DNA of 51,377 bases. Source: Lentimicrobium sp. L6 (GTDB lineage Bacteria; Bacteroidota; Bacteroidia; Bacteroidales; UBA12170). A program made the translations under genes and the position numbers. Shown here one piece after another: positions 30,631-38,882 of the stretch. Within the stretch, counting starts at the first letter, position 1; each line of letters starts with the position of its first letter. The stretch is taken from positions 1 through 51,377 of the forward strand of contig NZ_JABKCA010000035.1 of assembly GCF_013166655.1 (NCBI RefSeq). The letters are read 5' to 3'. Under the pieces are notes generated by a model that searched no databases, was not told the DNA's origin, and saw nothing but the letters and a program-made list of their open reading frames with translations.

Positions 30631-30941
30631 AATCTATCATCCTTTCTATTGACCAATTTTCATTTTGTCTTGATACAAAACGAAACAAAAAATCAAGACT
30701 ACACCTGCTTCTCTCAAAAAAGCTACACTAGATTTTCTAAAATACTTCAAACTCGCTTTTTATTTAGCAATAAAAACCTCAGACAGAAGCATTTTATAAC
30801 GAAAATATAGCTTGTTTTTTGGTTCTCCAGCTGAGGTCGGTCCTTTCGGTATCGAGATTTTCCTAGATTGATGATTTGCAATTTGGGCCGGCCAGAGGAT
30901 TGGTCTGAGAAATTACTTTTACTACTGGCCTATTGGAGTGA
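30631..30941. other. Non-coding stretch, nothing recognisable
   Basis: These 311 bases lie between the terminator and the duplicated block. I see no gene, promoter or clear repeat. The right part (from about 30835) has mixed REP-like words such as CGGTATCGAGATTTTC. Confidence 0.5.
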
Positions 30942-31656
30942 TTTTGTTTGAGGTAATAATAAATGGTTACTCTTATTTGGTGAGCTTGCCGTGCTTTCCT
31001 ATGTCAAGATCGCAATGACCTCTTTTCGGAGGGGATTTATTGTTCCTTGTTTGGGATTTCACTTTAATGGAGATTTCTCCATCGCTACACTCTGTCGAAA
31101 TGACCCTACAAACCCGGGTGGAGAGAAAAGGCGCACAAACGTAAATATAGTATTTAATGGGTTTGTGCGCCTTTTTTGTATCACCGAAAATGAGGTCATT
31201 TCGAAGGAGAAGCATTGGCTGCGACTGAGAAATCTGTTGTAATTGATGATTTATACCAATGATGAAATGACCTTTTGTTTGAGGTAATAATAAATGGTTA
31301 CTCTTATTTGGTGAGCTTGCCGTGCTTTCCTATGTCAAGATCGCAATGACCTCTTTTCGGAGGGGATTTATTGTTCCTTGTTTGGGATTTCACTTTAATG
31401 GAGATTTCTCCATCGCTACACTCTGTCGAAATGACCCTACAAACCCGGGTGGAGAGAAAAGGCGCACAAACGTAAATATAGTATTTAATGGGTTTGTGCG
31501 CCTTTTTTGTATCACCGAAAATGAGGTCATTTCGAAGGAGAAGCATTGGCTGCGACTGAGAAATCTGTTGTAATTGATGATTTATACCAATGATGAAATG
31601 ACCTTTTGTTTGAGGTAATAATAAATTGTTACTCTTATTTGATGAGCTTGCCGTGC
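30942..31656. repeat. 331-bp tandem duplication plus partial third copy
   Basis: The unit 30942-31272 is repeated at 31273-31603 with no difference I can see. A 53-base start of a third copy (31604-31656) has two changes. Each unit holds a nested palindrome: outer arms AGATTTCTC...CGAAATGACC against GGTCATTTCGAAGG...GAGAAATCT, and an inner 15-bp-arm hairpin. The outer arms resemble REP-like intergenic palindromes of Bacteroidota. The short reading frames inside the copies are by-products. Confidence 0.95.
31126..31177. terminator. Hairpin with T-tract inside repeat copy 1 (same at 31457-31508)
   Basis: Arms AAAAGGCGCACAAAC (31126-31140) and GTTTGTGCGCCTTTT (31161-31175) pair perfectly and run into T residues, with A residues on the other side. 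The hairpin is exactly repeated 331 bp downstream. It can act as a bidirectional terminator and also forms the core of the REP-like palindrome. Confidence 0.7.
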
Positions 31657-31681
31657 GTTTATGGTTTTTAATGTGTCCCAA

Positions 31682-32734
31682 TCAAAGTTGAATAACAATT
31701 CCAGCTCCAATATTCAATTGGTTTATATTAATGACTCTTTCATCTTTTAGTACTGTAGTTTCAGTCTTATTTTTATTGGTCCAAGTAATTTTCTCTATTT
31801 CTCCAATAGAATAATTAGCATGTATCATCAAACCAAATCCTTTACTAATGATTCTTGTTAGGCTTGTTCCAAAACCATATCCAAAGGTATTTCCCTTTGT
31901 TAGGACTTCGTAATTGATTATAGTTATTTTCTCCTTATAAATCATCGGCCCTAGGTTTGCACTGATATTTAATTTTGTTTTCTTATTGCGAGTTCTAAGA
32001 AATAAAAGACCCTCTATGGCAAAGTAATTAATTGCGATATCTACATGAGAACGAAGTCCTATCATTCCAGGAATACTCTCTATATTATGATTAAAATAGA
32101 TATTTCCACTGCCTTTGCTTCTAGAATAATTGTATAAAACACCTATTGAAAAGTTTGATTCTGTACAATAATGAGCAGATGTGGCTATAAAAAAACCATT
32201 TTTTACTTCTTTGATTAGTTGTTGTTGAGCAGGAGGTATATCGGTAGATTGATTCAATTTCCTCTGCATATATCCCGATCTCATATTGATTTCAAATCGA
32301 CCGGGTTCTATATTTCTATGAAGCCTTTTGGTCTTTTTTACTTTGCTCCATCTAATATCTTTAACAATATCCTTATGATTTATTTTCTCTGAATAAACTA
32401 AGAATTCGCCTTCTCTTTTAAGAATGTTGCAATATATGGTATCATCTTTATGGTTTACGAAATAATGAGAGGTTTCTAAGTCTAATAGCTCTTTGTTTTT
32501 TAGATTTTGCACATAATAATCCTTTTGATAGGAGGATAGTTTTTGTTTGTTGGCGTATTCCTTAATAAACTTTGAATTTTCCCAGTACTTATAAAAAATG
32601 ATGCTATCAGAAATAGTAATGATTTTACAATTAATGGTGTCATTGATTTTGTTTACAAGGATATCTTGAGCAATTGTAGAAAAATGAAATAAGAGGAAGC
32701 TGAGAATAATTAAGACATATGGTTTCATGATCAT
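31682..32734 (-). CDS. Exported protein, probable outer-membrane beta-barrel
   Basis: The 350-residue protein has a signal peptide ending TIAQ (about residue 22). Residues 23-130 contain two similar units (VNKINDTINCKI... and VNHKDDTIYCNI...), each with the pattern D-T-I-x-C-x-I. From about 155 onward amphipathic alternating strands dominate (GFFIATSAHYC, SFGVLYNYSRS-like, NTFGYGFGTSLTR). The protein ends in alternating hydrophobics (LNIGAGIVIQL), as barrels do. No specific family is recognised. It is divergent from the Fe-S protein gene. Confidence 0.7.
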   Translation of the reverse strand: MIMKPYVLIILSFLLFHFSTIAQDILVNKINDTINCKIITISDSIIFYKYWENSKFIKEYANKQKLSSYQKDYYVQNLKNKELLDLETSHYFVNHKDDTIYCNILKREGEFLVYSEKINHKDIVKDIRWSKVKKTKRLHRNIEPGRFEINMRSGYMQRKLNQSTDIPPAQQQLIKEVKNGFFIATSAHYCTESNFSIGVLYNYSRSKGSGNIYFNHNIESIPGMIGLRSHVDIAINYFAIEGLLFLRTRNKKTKLNISANLGPMIYKEKITIINYEVLTKGNTFGYGFGTSLTRIISKGFGLMIHANYSIGEIEKITWTNKNKTETTVLKDERVININQLNIGAGIVIQL

Positions 32735-32908
32735 AAGGTTAAATGCTTTTGCTAAAATAAAAATAATCTTCTGTGATTTTACATTTGGGCAAAAAAAACG
32801 GATGTTTTTTGAATTTCCATATGCTCTGTCCTGCTTTATGCTAATGCATTTTTGAGCTTTTAATCGGAACAGACTGTTTTTATTCCTGAAAACTTATATC
32901 TTTACTTC

Positions 32909-34069
32909 ATGGTATATTTGCTAATCATCATGGTACTGGGTTTATTGTTTTTTCTTCCCATAAAAGGAAAATTTAAACTAATAAAAGAGACTCCGAAAAC
33001 TCGAATCAGCGAGCGGAATATTATGTTTTCAAGGAGTGAAATCACAAGAAGAACTGAGCTGCAAGAACAATATTACAAGGACTTTCCTGAACATAAAGAC
33101 TTGGATGAGGTTTGGCAAAAGAAAGCAGGTTTGGGTGCTAAAGAATCACAATTTTACGCTCCCCTAAGTTTCAAAGCTTCCGAGGCTAGTTTTCATACCA
33201 TAGAATTTCTAAGACCCATTGTTAACGGTGCAGTGAATCCTATTCCAGAGGAAATAAGCGCAGAAAAACTCACCGAGTTTGTTTTAAATTGGGGAAAGAA
33301 GTTAGGAGCCATTTCTGTTGGTATTTGTGATTTGAAAAAGGAGCATCTCTATACAGAAAGAGGAAGAGGGGAGGCCTACGGAAAAAAAGTGGAGAATAAT
33401 CATCGTTTTGGCATCGCTTTTACAGTGGAGATGGACGAGGAGTATTTGTCTACAGGTCCTGCCGGTCCTACTCTTATGGAATCTGCCTATCAATATTTAA
33501 ATAGTGGGGTCATTTCCATTCAAATAGCAGAGTTTTTAAGAAGAATGGGTTATGAGTCCAGAGCACATATCGATGGGGATTACGAGTTGATAGCACCTTT
33601 AGTAGCACGAGATGCAGGACTAGGAGAATTAGGTAGGATGGGGCTCTTAATGACTCCTGAATTGGGGCCAAGAGTAAGAATAGGTGTCATTACTACCAAT
33701 GCCCCGCTCATCATTAGTGAAAGAAAGCCAGATTATAGTGTTCATCAATTTTGTAACTGGTGTATGAAATGCGCAGTGGTTTGCCCAAGTCAAGCCATCC
33801 CCAAAACTCCCATCGAAGAATTAGATGGAGCCCAAAGATGGAAAATCAATCATGAAAAATGTTTCGGTTATTGGTGTACTTCAGGAACCGATTGCGGACG
33901 TTGCATGAGCGTTTGTCCTTATGCTCATAAAAATAATGGACTGCATAATTTCGTACGTTGGGGAATTAGAAATAATGTATTCTTCCGTTATGTTGCGGTT
34001 CACCTTGATGATGTTTTCTATGGCAAGAAACCCAAGCCGAAAAAAGTTCCTGATTGGCTGGAAGGGTAG
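32909..34069 (+). CDS. Membrane-anchored reductive dehalogenase-like [4Fe-4S] protein
   Basis: The 386-residue protein has one N-terminal hydrophobic helix (about 2-19) and then a domain resembling reductive dehalogenases and the related QueG. GLGELGRMGLLMTPELGPRVR is the typical cobamide-region text. The first ferredoxin cluster is Cys282/285/288/292 (CxxCxxCxxxCP). The second is drawn from Cys318, 323, 329, 332 and 336. It lacks the Tat signal of classical RdhA and is shorter (450-500 residues usual). No rdhB-type anchor gene adjoins. A corrinoid-dependent reductase is likely; whether the substrate is halogenated is unknown. Confidence 0.8.
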   Translation: MVYLLIIMVLGLLFFLPIKGKFKLIKETPKTRISERNIMFSRSEITRRTELQEQYYKDFPEHKDLDEVWQKKAGLGAKESQFYAPLSFKASEASFHTIEFLRPIVNGAVNPIPEEISAEKLTEFVLNWGKKLGAISVGICDLKKEHLYTERGRGEAYGKKVENNHRFGIAFTVEMDEEYLSTGPAGPTLMESAYQYLNSGVISIQIAEFLRRMGYESRAHIDGDYELIAPLVARDAGLGELGRMGLLMTPELGPRVRIGVITTNAPLIISERKPDYSVHQFCNWCMKCAVVCPSQAIPKTPIEELDGAQRWKINHEKCFGYWCTSGTDCGRCMSVCPYAHKNNGLHNFVRWGIRNNVFFRYVAVHLDDVFYGKKPKPKKVPDWLEG

Positions 34070-34141
34070 ACATACAAATATTACTTCGAAATTAGCATTA
34101 TAAATTCATTTGTTTCAGCATTATCAGTAAGGAATAGGGTG

Positions 34142-34238
34142 CTGGTTACTGGTTACTGGTTACTGGTTGCTGGTTGCTGGTTGCTGGTTGCTGGTTGCTG
34201 GTTACTGGTTACTGGGTTCTGGGTTCTGGGTTTTGGGT
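34142..34238. repeat. Heptamer tandem repeat (CTGGTTA/CTGGTTG)
   Basis: About ten 7-bp units alternate in blocks (CTGGTTA, then CTGGTTG, then CTGGTTA) and grade into CTGGGTT-type units. The short reading frame of Leu-Val-Ala-Gly character that crosses the array is an artefact. Confidence 0.9.
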
Positions 34239-34305
34239 GCAGGGTTGTTTACTTTTTGTGAAATGGTGATTCTCGTTTATATCTTCTATTTGAATTTTAT
34301 TTGGC

Positions 34306-34338
34306 TTGTGATACACATAGAATATTTTTTTACCTTTG
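34306..34338 (+). promoter_or_regulatory. Bacteroidota promoter for the 278-residue hypothetical protein
   Basis: TTG (34306-34308), 22 bases, TACCTTTG (34331-34338), 28 nt before the ATG at 34367. The heptamer array lies just upstream. Confidence 0.55.
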
Positions 34339-34366
34339 AGTTATTCATCTCATAAAACATCCACTT

Positions 34367-35203
34367 ATGACTTCTTATAGCGATAAAGATGACGATCAAC
34401 GAATAGAAAATGGTTTAAAGAAGAAAGCCCTAGAGGAAAAATATGGTGCTCACTTTAGCCAGCATTCAGATCTACCTCCCGAAATGGAAAGTGATTGGTT
34501 AAAGCATATCGAATTATTTGAACAACAATATGCTCAGCAGAAAACCACCACTGTTTTTGATTATTTGGAACAGCCTTCTTACCTACAATTAAGCGAATTA
34601 AATGATGCTCAAATAAGTGAAGAATTACATCGTATTTTAACTTTGATGAACGAAGGAGGAATTTCTTTAAGTGCCTTATGTGAAGTAGATGATAAGGAAT
34701 TATATCGTTTTATTATCGACGAATTATTTGTTTATGAAATGGACGATATGAAGATTCCTGGAATGATGAGCTGCTTTACTTATGAAGAATTTCATCCCAA
34801 TGCCAAATGGGATATCAATCAGGCCATAGATTACTTCTTTAGCTTCACCATGGGAAAGCATGAAAATATAGGAGGTGATGGCTATGATCTTCTGTATATA
34901 GATTCTAAAAATTTTATCAGCCATAAAGGGGAGGCTATTCCAGAAGAAAGGCTTATAAAAACCATCAATAACTTCCTCAAATCTTTTGACTCCTTCGAAA
35001 TTATCAAAAAGGAAATGGAGGCATTGGAGCTTAACGAGGAAATGACAGATGCTACTGCGTATCTGAATATGGAATTCAAAGCCATTTATAATAGCGGAAA
35101 AGAATGGATGGATTATAAAGGTGAAGCCATATTTAAATTGCATCCCGGTAATTATGGAGGTTGGGAAATATATGCTATGGATTTTCCGGGTTTAGAGCTT
35201 TAG
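34367..35203 (+). CDS. Hypothetical acidic cytoplasmic protein
   Basis: I do not recognise this 278-residue protein. It has no signal peptide or membrane segment and is strongly acidic and helix-rich. A compact C-terminal part (about 140-278) starts near MDDMKIPGMMSC and ends GGWEIYAMDFPGLEL, which looks like a beta-strand finish. A Bacteroidota promoter precedes it and a long bidirectional terminator follows the REP-like repeats downstream, so it is a single-gene unit. Confidence 0.75.
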   Translation: MTSYSDKDDDQRIENGLKKKALEEKYGAHFSQHSDLPPEMESDWLKHIELFEQQYAQQKTTTVFDYLEQPSYLQLSELNDAQISEELHRILTLMNEGGISLSALCEVDDKELYRFIIDELFVYEMDDMKIPGMMSCFTYEEFHPNAKWDINQAIDYFFSFTMGKHENIGGDGYDLLYIDSKNFISHKGEAIPEERLIKTINNFLKSFDSFEIIKKEMEALELNEEMTDATAYLNMEFKAIYNSGKEWMDYKGEAIFKLHPGNYGGWEIYAMDFPGLEL

Positions 35204-35211
35204 TTTTTGCT

Positions 35212-35377
35212 CAATAGTGTCCTCATTATTATTGGAGATTTATTGCTACGCTTTGGAATTATGGATGTTTTAGCAAGGAAAAGGAAGAAGGTTTTTACTT
35301 TTGGTATCAATAGCGTCCTAATAATTATTAAAGATTCCTCGCTACGCATCGGAATGACAGCTATTTTGGTAACTCAT
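35212..35377. repeat. Two degenerate REP-like direct repeats
   Basis: CAATAGTGTCCTCATTATTA (35212 on) and CAATAGCGTCCTAATAATTA (35308 on) begin two copies of about 70 bases, offset by 96. Both continue with AGATT...TTGCTACGC or CTCGCTACGC and CGGAATGAC-type text. That is the same word family as the 331-bp duplicated block. Confidence 0.7.
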
Positions 35378-35430
35378 AAGGAATAAGGGCTTTGCTTTTG
35401 GCATTGAAAAAAGCAAAGCCCTTATTCCTT
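35378..35430. terminator. Long bidirectional terminator
   Basis: Perfect 22-base arms (35378-35399 and 35409-35430; AAGGAATAAGGGCTTTGC and its complement) enclose nine bases. They lie between convergent genes. Confidence 0.9.
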
Positions 35431-35444
35431 ACTATCAAACCCTT

Positions 35445-35882
35445 TTATTTCTCTTCTTCTGATTCAAAGAATTCTTTTACAGCTTCTTTAAAATCCTCAC
35501 GCTCTTGTTCTAAATTGCTTTTGAATTCCTCCCAGTTTTCTTCTGAGATATTCTTAGCATTTTTGGTTTTTTCCTCAATTAATTCACCTTGTTTTTTAAG
35601 ATTGTCAAGGACTTTTTGTCTGTTCTCATCTAGTTTTTCACCAGAGTCATCTAGTTTCTCCTCAAAATCATTTAGCTCATCCTTAAACTCGTTTAAAGTC
35701 TCGTTTAACTCAGCTTTCAGCTCTTTTTGTTCTGCTTTGAGTTTGTTTTTAAACTGATCTACTTTTTGTTCCAATTTACTTTTCTCGTCATTATTGTCTT
35801 GGTTGTCCATGTCACAAGCATTGAAGCTGAATAAGAAAAGTAAACTTGCTAAAATAAGTACTTGATTATTAATAGTTTTCAT
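35445..35882 (-). CDS. Coiled-coil lipoprotein
   Basis: The 145-residue protein has a lipoprotein signal with lipobox FNAC (Cys at about 23), followed by a highly charged Glu/Lys-rich region predicted as one long coiled coil (about 35-140) with heptad-like leucines. It should be anchored to a membrane by lipid and extend into the periplasm or to the surface. Such short coiled-coil lipoproteins are common and lack a defined function. A TAtaTTTG element lies 29 nt upstream and a strong terminator follows. Confidence 0.85.
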   Translation of the reverse strand: MKTINNQVLILASLLFLFSFNACDMDNQDNNDEKSKLEQKVDQFKNKLKAEQKELKAELNETLNEFKDELNDFEEKLDDSGEKLDENRQKVLDNLKKQGELIEEKTKNAKNISEENWEEFKSNLEQEREDFKEAVKEFFESEEEK

Positions 35883-35910
35883 TGTCGTTTTGTTTAGTTT
35901 TTATCGGCAG

Positions 35911-35918
35911 CAAATATA
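35911..35918 (-). promoter_or_regulatory. Candidate -7 element (TAtaTTTG) for the lipoprotein gene
   Basis: TATATTTG on the minus strand ends 28 nt before the ATG at 35882. The -33 TTG is not evident. Confidence 0.45.
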
Positions 35919-36165
35919 AGTATTTCGTTGAATTAATCTTTATTGAAACTACGGTATTAGGTAAATTCATTCTTTCATTTTTAATGAATAATTCAATGAT
36001 TTTTTTAAAGAAAAAGCGGTCCACTGATTACCTTGATTTTCACAGATTAATTAATCGCATGTATTTTTTCTGTATAATACTCGTTTTATTCCTTTTTAGT
36101 AGCGGATAATGAAGGGGTTATTAAGTGGTCGATTCATCCATTATTGATTTGGTTCTAGGAGTTTC

Positions 36166-36750
36166 CTATAGATTTATCTGTTCATAAGCGCCACATTCAA
36201 AGTCTTGGTCGTCTCTTTGGTCATTTCGGTTTAGACTGCACAAGAGGTCATCTTCCCAAAAGTCAGATTGGTATTTTTTACAAGATTTACAAAGCTCTGG
36301 AATAGGAAGATTGCTTAAGTCCATAGGGCTCCCATCATCATTAAAAATCCCACTTTTAAAGCTATAATCTTCATTTACTTGTGCTTGTTCAGAATCTGGA
36401 TCAAGGATTGTAAAGTGACATATATCCTGAAACCCCTCGTATTTTACCCATTCTTCTATCAGTTTCATCTTTTCAAGATAAACCTCCTTTTTAATATGCC
36501 AATAAATAGAGAAGTCCTCATCTCCAAATTCCCAGTAGTCATAAATAAAATTTCCTTCACCCAATAACCACTCCATCTTCTTTACTAAACCTGGCATAAA
36601 GGATTCTTTATCGGTTCCCATATCTCTAGCTAATTGGAATGATTCAATAATAGAATCCTCAGCTTTATGATTTTCAAATTTAGAGCCAGCATAAAAATGT
36701 TTCTTAATTTCGTTTTTAAACCAAAAGGATTGGTATATATAGCCTTTCAT
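36166..36750 (-). CDS. Hypothetical protein with C-terminal cysteine cluster
   Basis: This 194-residue cytoplasmic protein is not recognised. Residues 1-130 are mixed helix/strand with many aromatic and acidic residues. The C-terminal 45 residues carry LCKSCKKYQ, then LLCSLNR, then FECGAYE: four cysteines in a CxxC-x(n)-C-x(n)-C layout that could bind zinc or an Fe-S cluster. A TAccTTTG element is 26 nt upstream. The gap before it (35883-36165) shows nothing else. Confidence 0.75.
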   Translation of the reverse strand: MKGYIYQSFWFKNEIKKHFYAGSKFENHKAEDSIIESFQLARDMGTDKESFMPGLVKKMEWLLGEGNFIYDYWEFGDEDFSIYWHIKKEVYLEKMKLIEEWVKYEGFQDICHFTILDPDSEQAQVNEDYSFKSGIFNDDGSPMDLSNLPIPELCKSCKKYQSDFWEDDLLCSLNRNDQRDDQDFECGAYEQINL

Positions 36751-36776
36751 GATGTTAATTTATAGGATTAGGCTTT

Positions 36777-36784
36777 CAAAGGTA
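36777..36784 (-). promoter_or_regulatory. Candidate -7 element (TAccTTTG)
   Basis: TACCTTTG on the minus strand ends 26 nt before the ATG at 36750, at a spacing like that of the DPP-IV gene. Confidence 0.45.
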
Positions 36785-37014
36785 GGGATTTTGTAGGAAT
36801 GGGGCTTGTTTGTTTTTCCTTAGAATGAGAATGAAAATGTATAAGGTTTGATTTTTTATCTAATAATGAAGCTTATTAAACTAGAGAAATAACTACTAAA
36901 AAACATCAAAAGCTGTAGAGAAAGAAAAAGCCTTTATGGTTTTATTGCTTTATAGAAAAGATTAAAAGGAGTGTAATATCCATAAAGCATCTAATAATTT
37001 CATAAACAAGAAGT

Positions 37015-37308
37015 TTACCTTAACAGATACCAAATATCCTTAACAATCAATTCACGTTTAGATTTATTGTTTTTCTGTAAGGCGGTAATATGAGTGGCGC
37101 CAAGCTTCTTAGCTATAGTGGTATTTTTCATCTCCTCATCAAAATTGTGGGTATGTCCAATCTTCAATACTTTAAAATCACCTCCCTTTAGAGGGCGAAG
37201 GTAGATATATACTCCTCCAACGGTGGTCAGTTTTGCTGGTAATGAATAGGTGTGGAATAGGTATTTTTGACCAGATTTACCTTTTATGTTGATGGTTGAT
37301 GGTTTCAT
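37015..37308 (-). CDS. Small GIY-YIG-like protein
   Basis: The 97-residue protein has GGVYIYLRP near residue 31 followed by LKIGHT near residue 48. This is the beta-hairpin layout of GIY-YIG nucleases (GVYxx...YIG) with substitutions (VYI and KIG). Downstream catalytic Arg and Glu are not obvious: FDEEMKN stands where an RxxxH helix often lies. It may be a catalytically weak or repurposed member. Homologues often sit in accessory regions, as here. The family call is moderate. Confidence 0.6.
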   Translation of the reverse strand: MKPSTINIKGKSGQKYLFHTYSLPAKLTTVGGVYIYLRPLKGGDFKVLKIGHTHNFDEEMKNTTIAKKLGATHITALQKNNKSKRELIVKDIWYLLR

Positions 37309-37397
37309 GTTTGAGCTTTTTGTTTACTTTCTGATACTGCAATTTGTGGGAGAATGATAAATAGATTTACTGTGATTGATTCTGTGAATGGCTGTGA

Positions 37398-38090
37398 TCA
37401 GGAATTAATAATTTGCTTGATTTTATCTAATATAATGGGATATCTTTCTTCAAGAATAATAGGGTGCAAGTGTGCAGATAAAATCTCTTCTTCATGGGGA
37501 TGGACTATTATTTTTTGGAATTCAGTTTTGAGAAAATCTTTTAATAGTTTTGGAGCTTTTATTATTTCATCAACTATAGATATACGATTATCTATAACAT
37601 AAATAATATCTTCAAAATCATGGCTGAGCCGGTAATCTGGGACTGCTTCTCTTTGATGATAGGCCTCAAATTTGGTGGCTAAAAAACATGGAGCTGTAAA
37701 TAGTTGAATTTTTTCACCTTCTACATTAATGTATTGCAAATCTTCAAAACCTATTTTATACCAAGAGTTGGAAGGACCTAGTGGGCCGTCTTCTGAAGGC
37801 ATGATGTCAAGGGGGATATCTTTATATAGATAGCTGCAAATGGCATGACCGTTTGGATCAGGGTAGATGTTTAATTCGGCCAATCGTTGGTTTAGTTTAA
37901 CTAATTCACTGTAGTTTAATAATTTGATAGTCATGTCAATATCTGCAGTGGGTCGGATTTCATCTGCTGATGGATCGTCTGCATACAGGCTGATAACAGC
38001 ACCTCCTACAAAAACCATTTGCTCTTTCAATTCAGCTAAAGCTTTGGCTACTTGAACCACATTGGATATATTGATGACTTTATTCTCCAT
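37398..38090 (-). CDS. Nucleotidyltransferase-fold protein, candidate AbiEii-like toxin
   Basis: The 230-residue protein has the nucleotidyltransferase signature VFVGGAVISL (GG at 29-30) followed by TADIDM (Asp50, Asp52). This is the metal-binding pair of the DNA polymerase beta superfamily, as in AbiEii/MenT toxins. The C-terminal half is helical. Its start overlaps the preceding winged-helix gene by 11 bases, so expression is coupled, as in toxin-antitoxin pairs. It could modify tRNA or other RNA; it could also be a housekeeping tRNA-type transferase, though the context speaks against that. Confidence 0.75.
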   Translation of the reverse strand: MENKVINISNVVQVAKALAELKEQMVFVGGAVISLYADDPSADEIRPTADIDMTIKLLNYSELVKLNQRLAELNIYPDPNGHAICSYLYKDIPLDIMPSEDGPLGPSNSWYKIGFEDLQYINVEGEKIQLFTAPCFLATKFEAYHQREAVPDYRLSHDFEDIIYVIDNRISIVDEIIKAPKLLKDFLKTEFQKIIVHPHEEEILSAHLHPIILEERYPIILDKIKQIINS

Positions 38091-38604
38091 GTAGAATTTT
38101 TATTTTGAGTTCCTGAATGGCCATTTCCTTTTCTCTAGTTCTTCCGACTCTTATGGCATCTACTAAAGCCAATAATTCGTAGAGTTTTTTATCTTTTATG
38201 GCAGCTAGTGGCACTGTAGGATAGAGGGGGATGATACTTTGTCCTTTTGTAGTTCCTTTTCCAGAAGGCCAAACATACATTTCTTGACTTTTTATTTTCT
38301 TATTTAGAGGAGGAGCAGAATGAGCAGTTGGAATTCCTCTTGTTATGGCACCTGCTCGTTGAGGAAAAACAAAGCTAATACCATATTGTAGGAACTCTAC
38401 TAATGCCATTCGTCTCACCTTTTTTCCTGTAGGGTCTAATAAACCAGCATATTTGGAGCGAGCCAAAGATTTGCTAATCTCTGACTGACTAATATGTAAA
38501 TCCTCTTCCATGGTTTTTTGAAACCAAGTTTGTTGTTCTAAACTCAGGATTTTTAATAATACCACGATATCCAAAGGACTCATGTTGACCTGTTGTGTCT
38601 TCAT
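38080..38604 (-). CDS. Winged-helix DNA-binding protein, candidate antitoxin
   Basis: The 174-residue protein has a helix-turn-helix/winged-helix at about 10-60 (LEQQTWFQKTM, DLHISQSEISKSLARSKYAGL, then GKKVRRMALVEFLQ), similar in shape to MarR-type readers. A C-terminal part with WPSGKG and PLYPTVP follows. It is the first gene of a pair with the overlapping nucleotidyltransferase, and strong inverted repeats lie just upstream of its ATG. This order and regulation suit an autorepressing antitoxin. Confidence 0.7.
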   Translation of the reverse strand: MKTQQVNMSPLDIVVLLKILSLEQQTWFQKTMEEDLHISQSEISKSLARSKYAGLLDPTGKKVRRMALVEFLQYGISFVFPQRAGAITRGIPTAHSAPPLNKKIKSQEMYVWPSGKGTTKGQSIIPLYPTVPLAAIKDKKLYELLALVDAIRVGRTREKEMAIQELKIKILHGE

Positions 38605-38615
38605 ATTCTTTTTTA

Positions 38616-38720
38616 TTCCATATTCGAATATGCAATAATAATGATTATGTGTTTGTTAAACAAGTATTTGTAAATATATATTCTTTATTGGAATATGGAA
38701 TATGTGTATTAATTATTGCA
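38616..38720. promoter_or_regulatory. Nested inverted repeats, candidate operator of the winged-helix/nucleotidyltransferase pair
   Basis: A perfect 14-bp palindrome CATATTCGAATATG (38619-38632) lies 14 bases upstream of the start codon. TTCCATATTC (38616-38625) is repeated inverted as GAATATGGAA (38691-38700). TGCAATAAT (38631-38639) is repeated inverted as ATTATTGCA (38712-38720). Two symmetric half-sites about 80 bp apart suggest cooperative binding or looping. Confidence 0.6.
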
Positions 38721-38753
38721 TGACTAATTCAAAAGTTCAAGAAAAGACTGGGT

Positions 38754-38789
38754 ATAAAAAACGGATTACTTTCCGATACAAAGTAATCC
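38754..38789 (-). terminator. Intrinsic terminator of the HEPN-like gene
   Basis: Perfect arms GGATTACTTT (38763-38772) and AAAGTAATCC (38780-38789) run on the minus strand into TTTTTT, downstream of the gene that ends at 38883. Confidence 0.8.
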
Positions 38790-38882
38790 TATGTTGTTTA
38801 TCAGTTACTTACATAGACTGGGCAACAAATAGGAAACAAAAGTTGCTAAATCAAAGGAAAATGCAAGACAAAGATTAGAAAA

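Noticed and set aside
30991-31573. Two identical 83-codon frames inside the duplicated block (and antisense frames there)
   Set aside because: They cross palindromic, terminator-like DNA, have no start signals, and are identical only because the DNA is duplicated.
30942-31656. Insertion sequence or CRISPR in the repeated block
   Set aside because: There is no transposase and no spacer-repeat pattern, only two long direct copies and a fragment.
34167-34355. Short hydrophobic frame rich in Leu, Val, Ala, Gly and Trp
   Set aside because: Its first half is the translation of the CTGGTTG heptamer array; no ribosome-binding site or homology-like pattern.
35392-35757. Ser/Phe-rich frame opposite the coiled-coil lipoprotein
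   Set aside because: It is antisense to a well-supported lipoprotein gene, and its Ser/Phe bias is just the complement of Lys/Glu codons.
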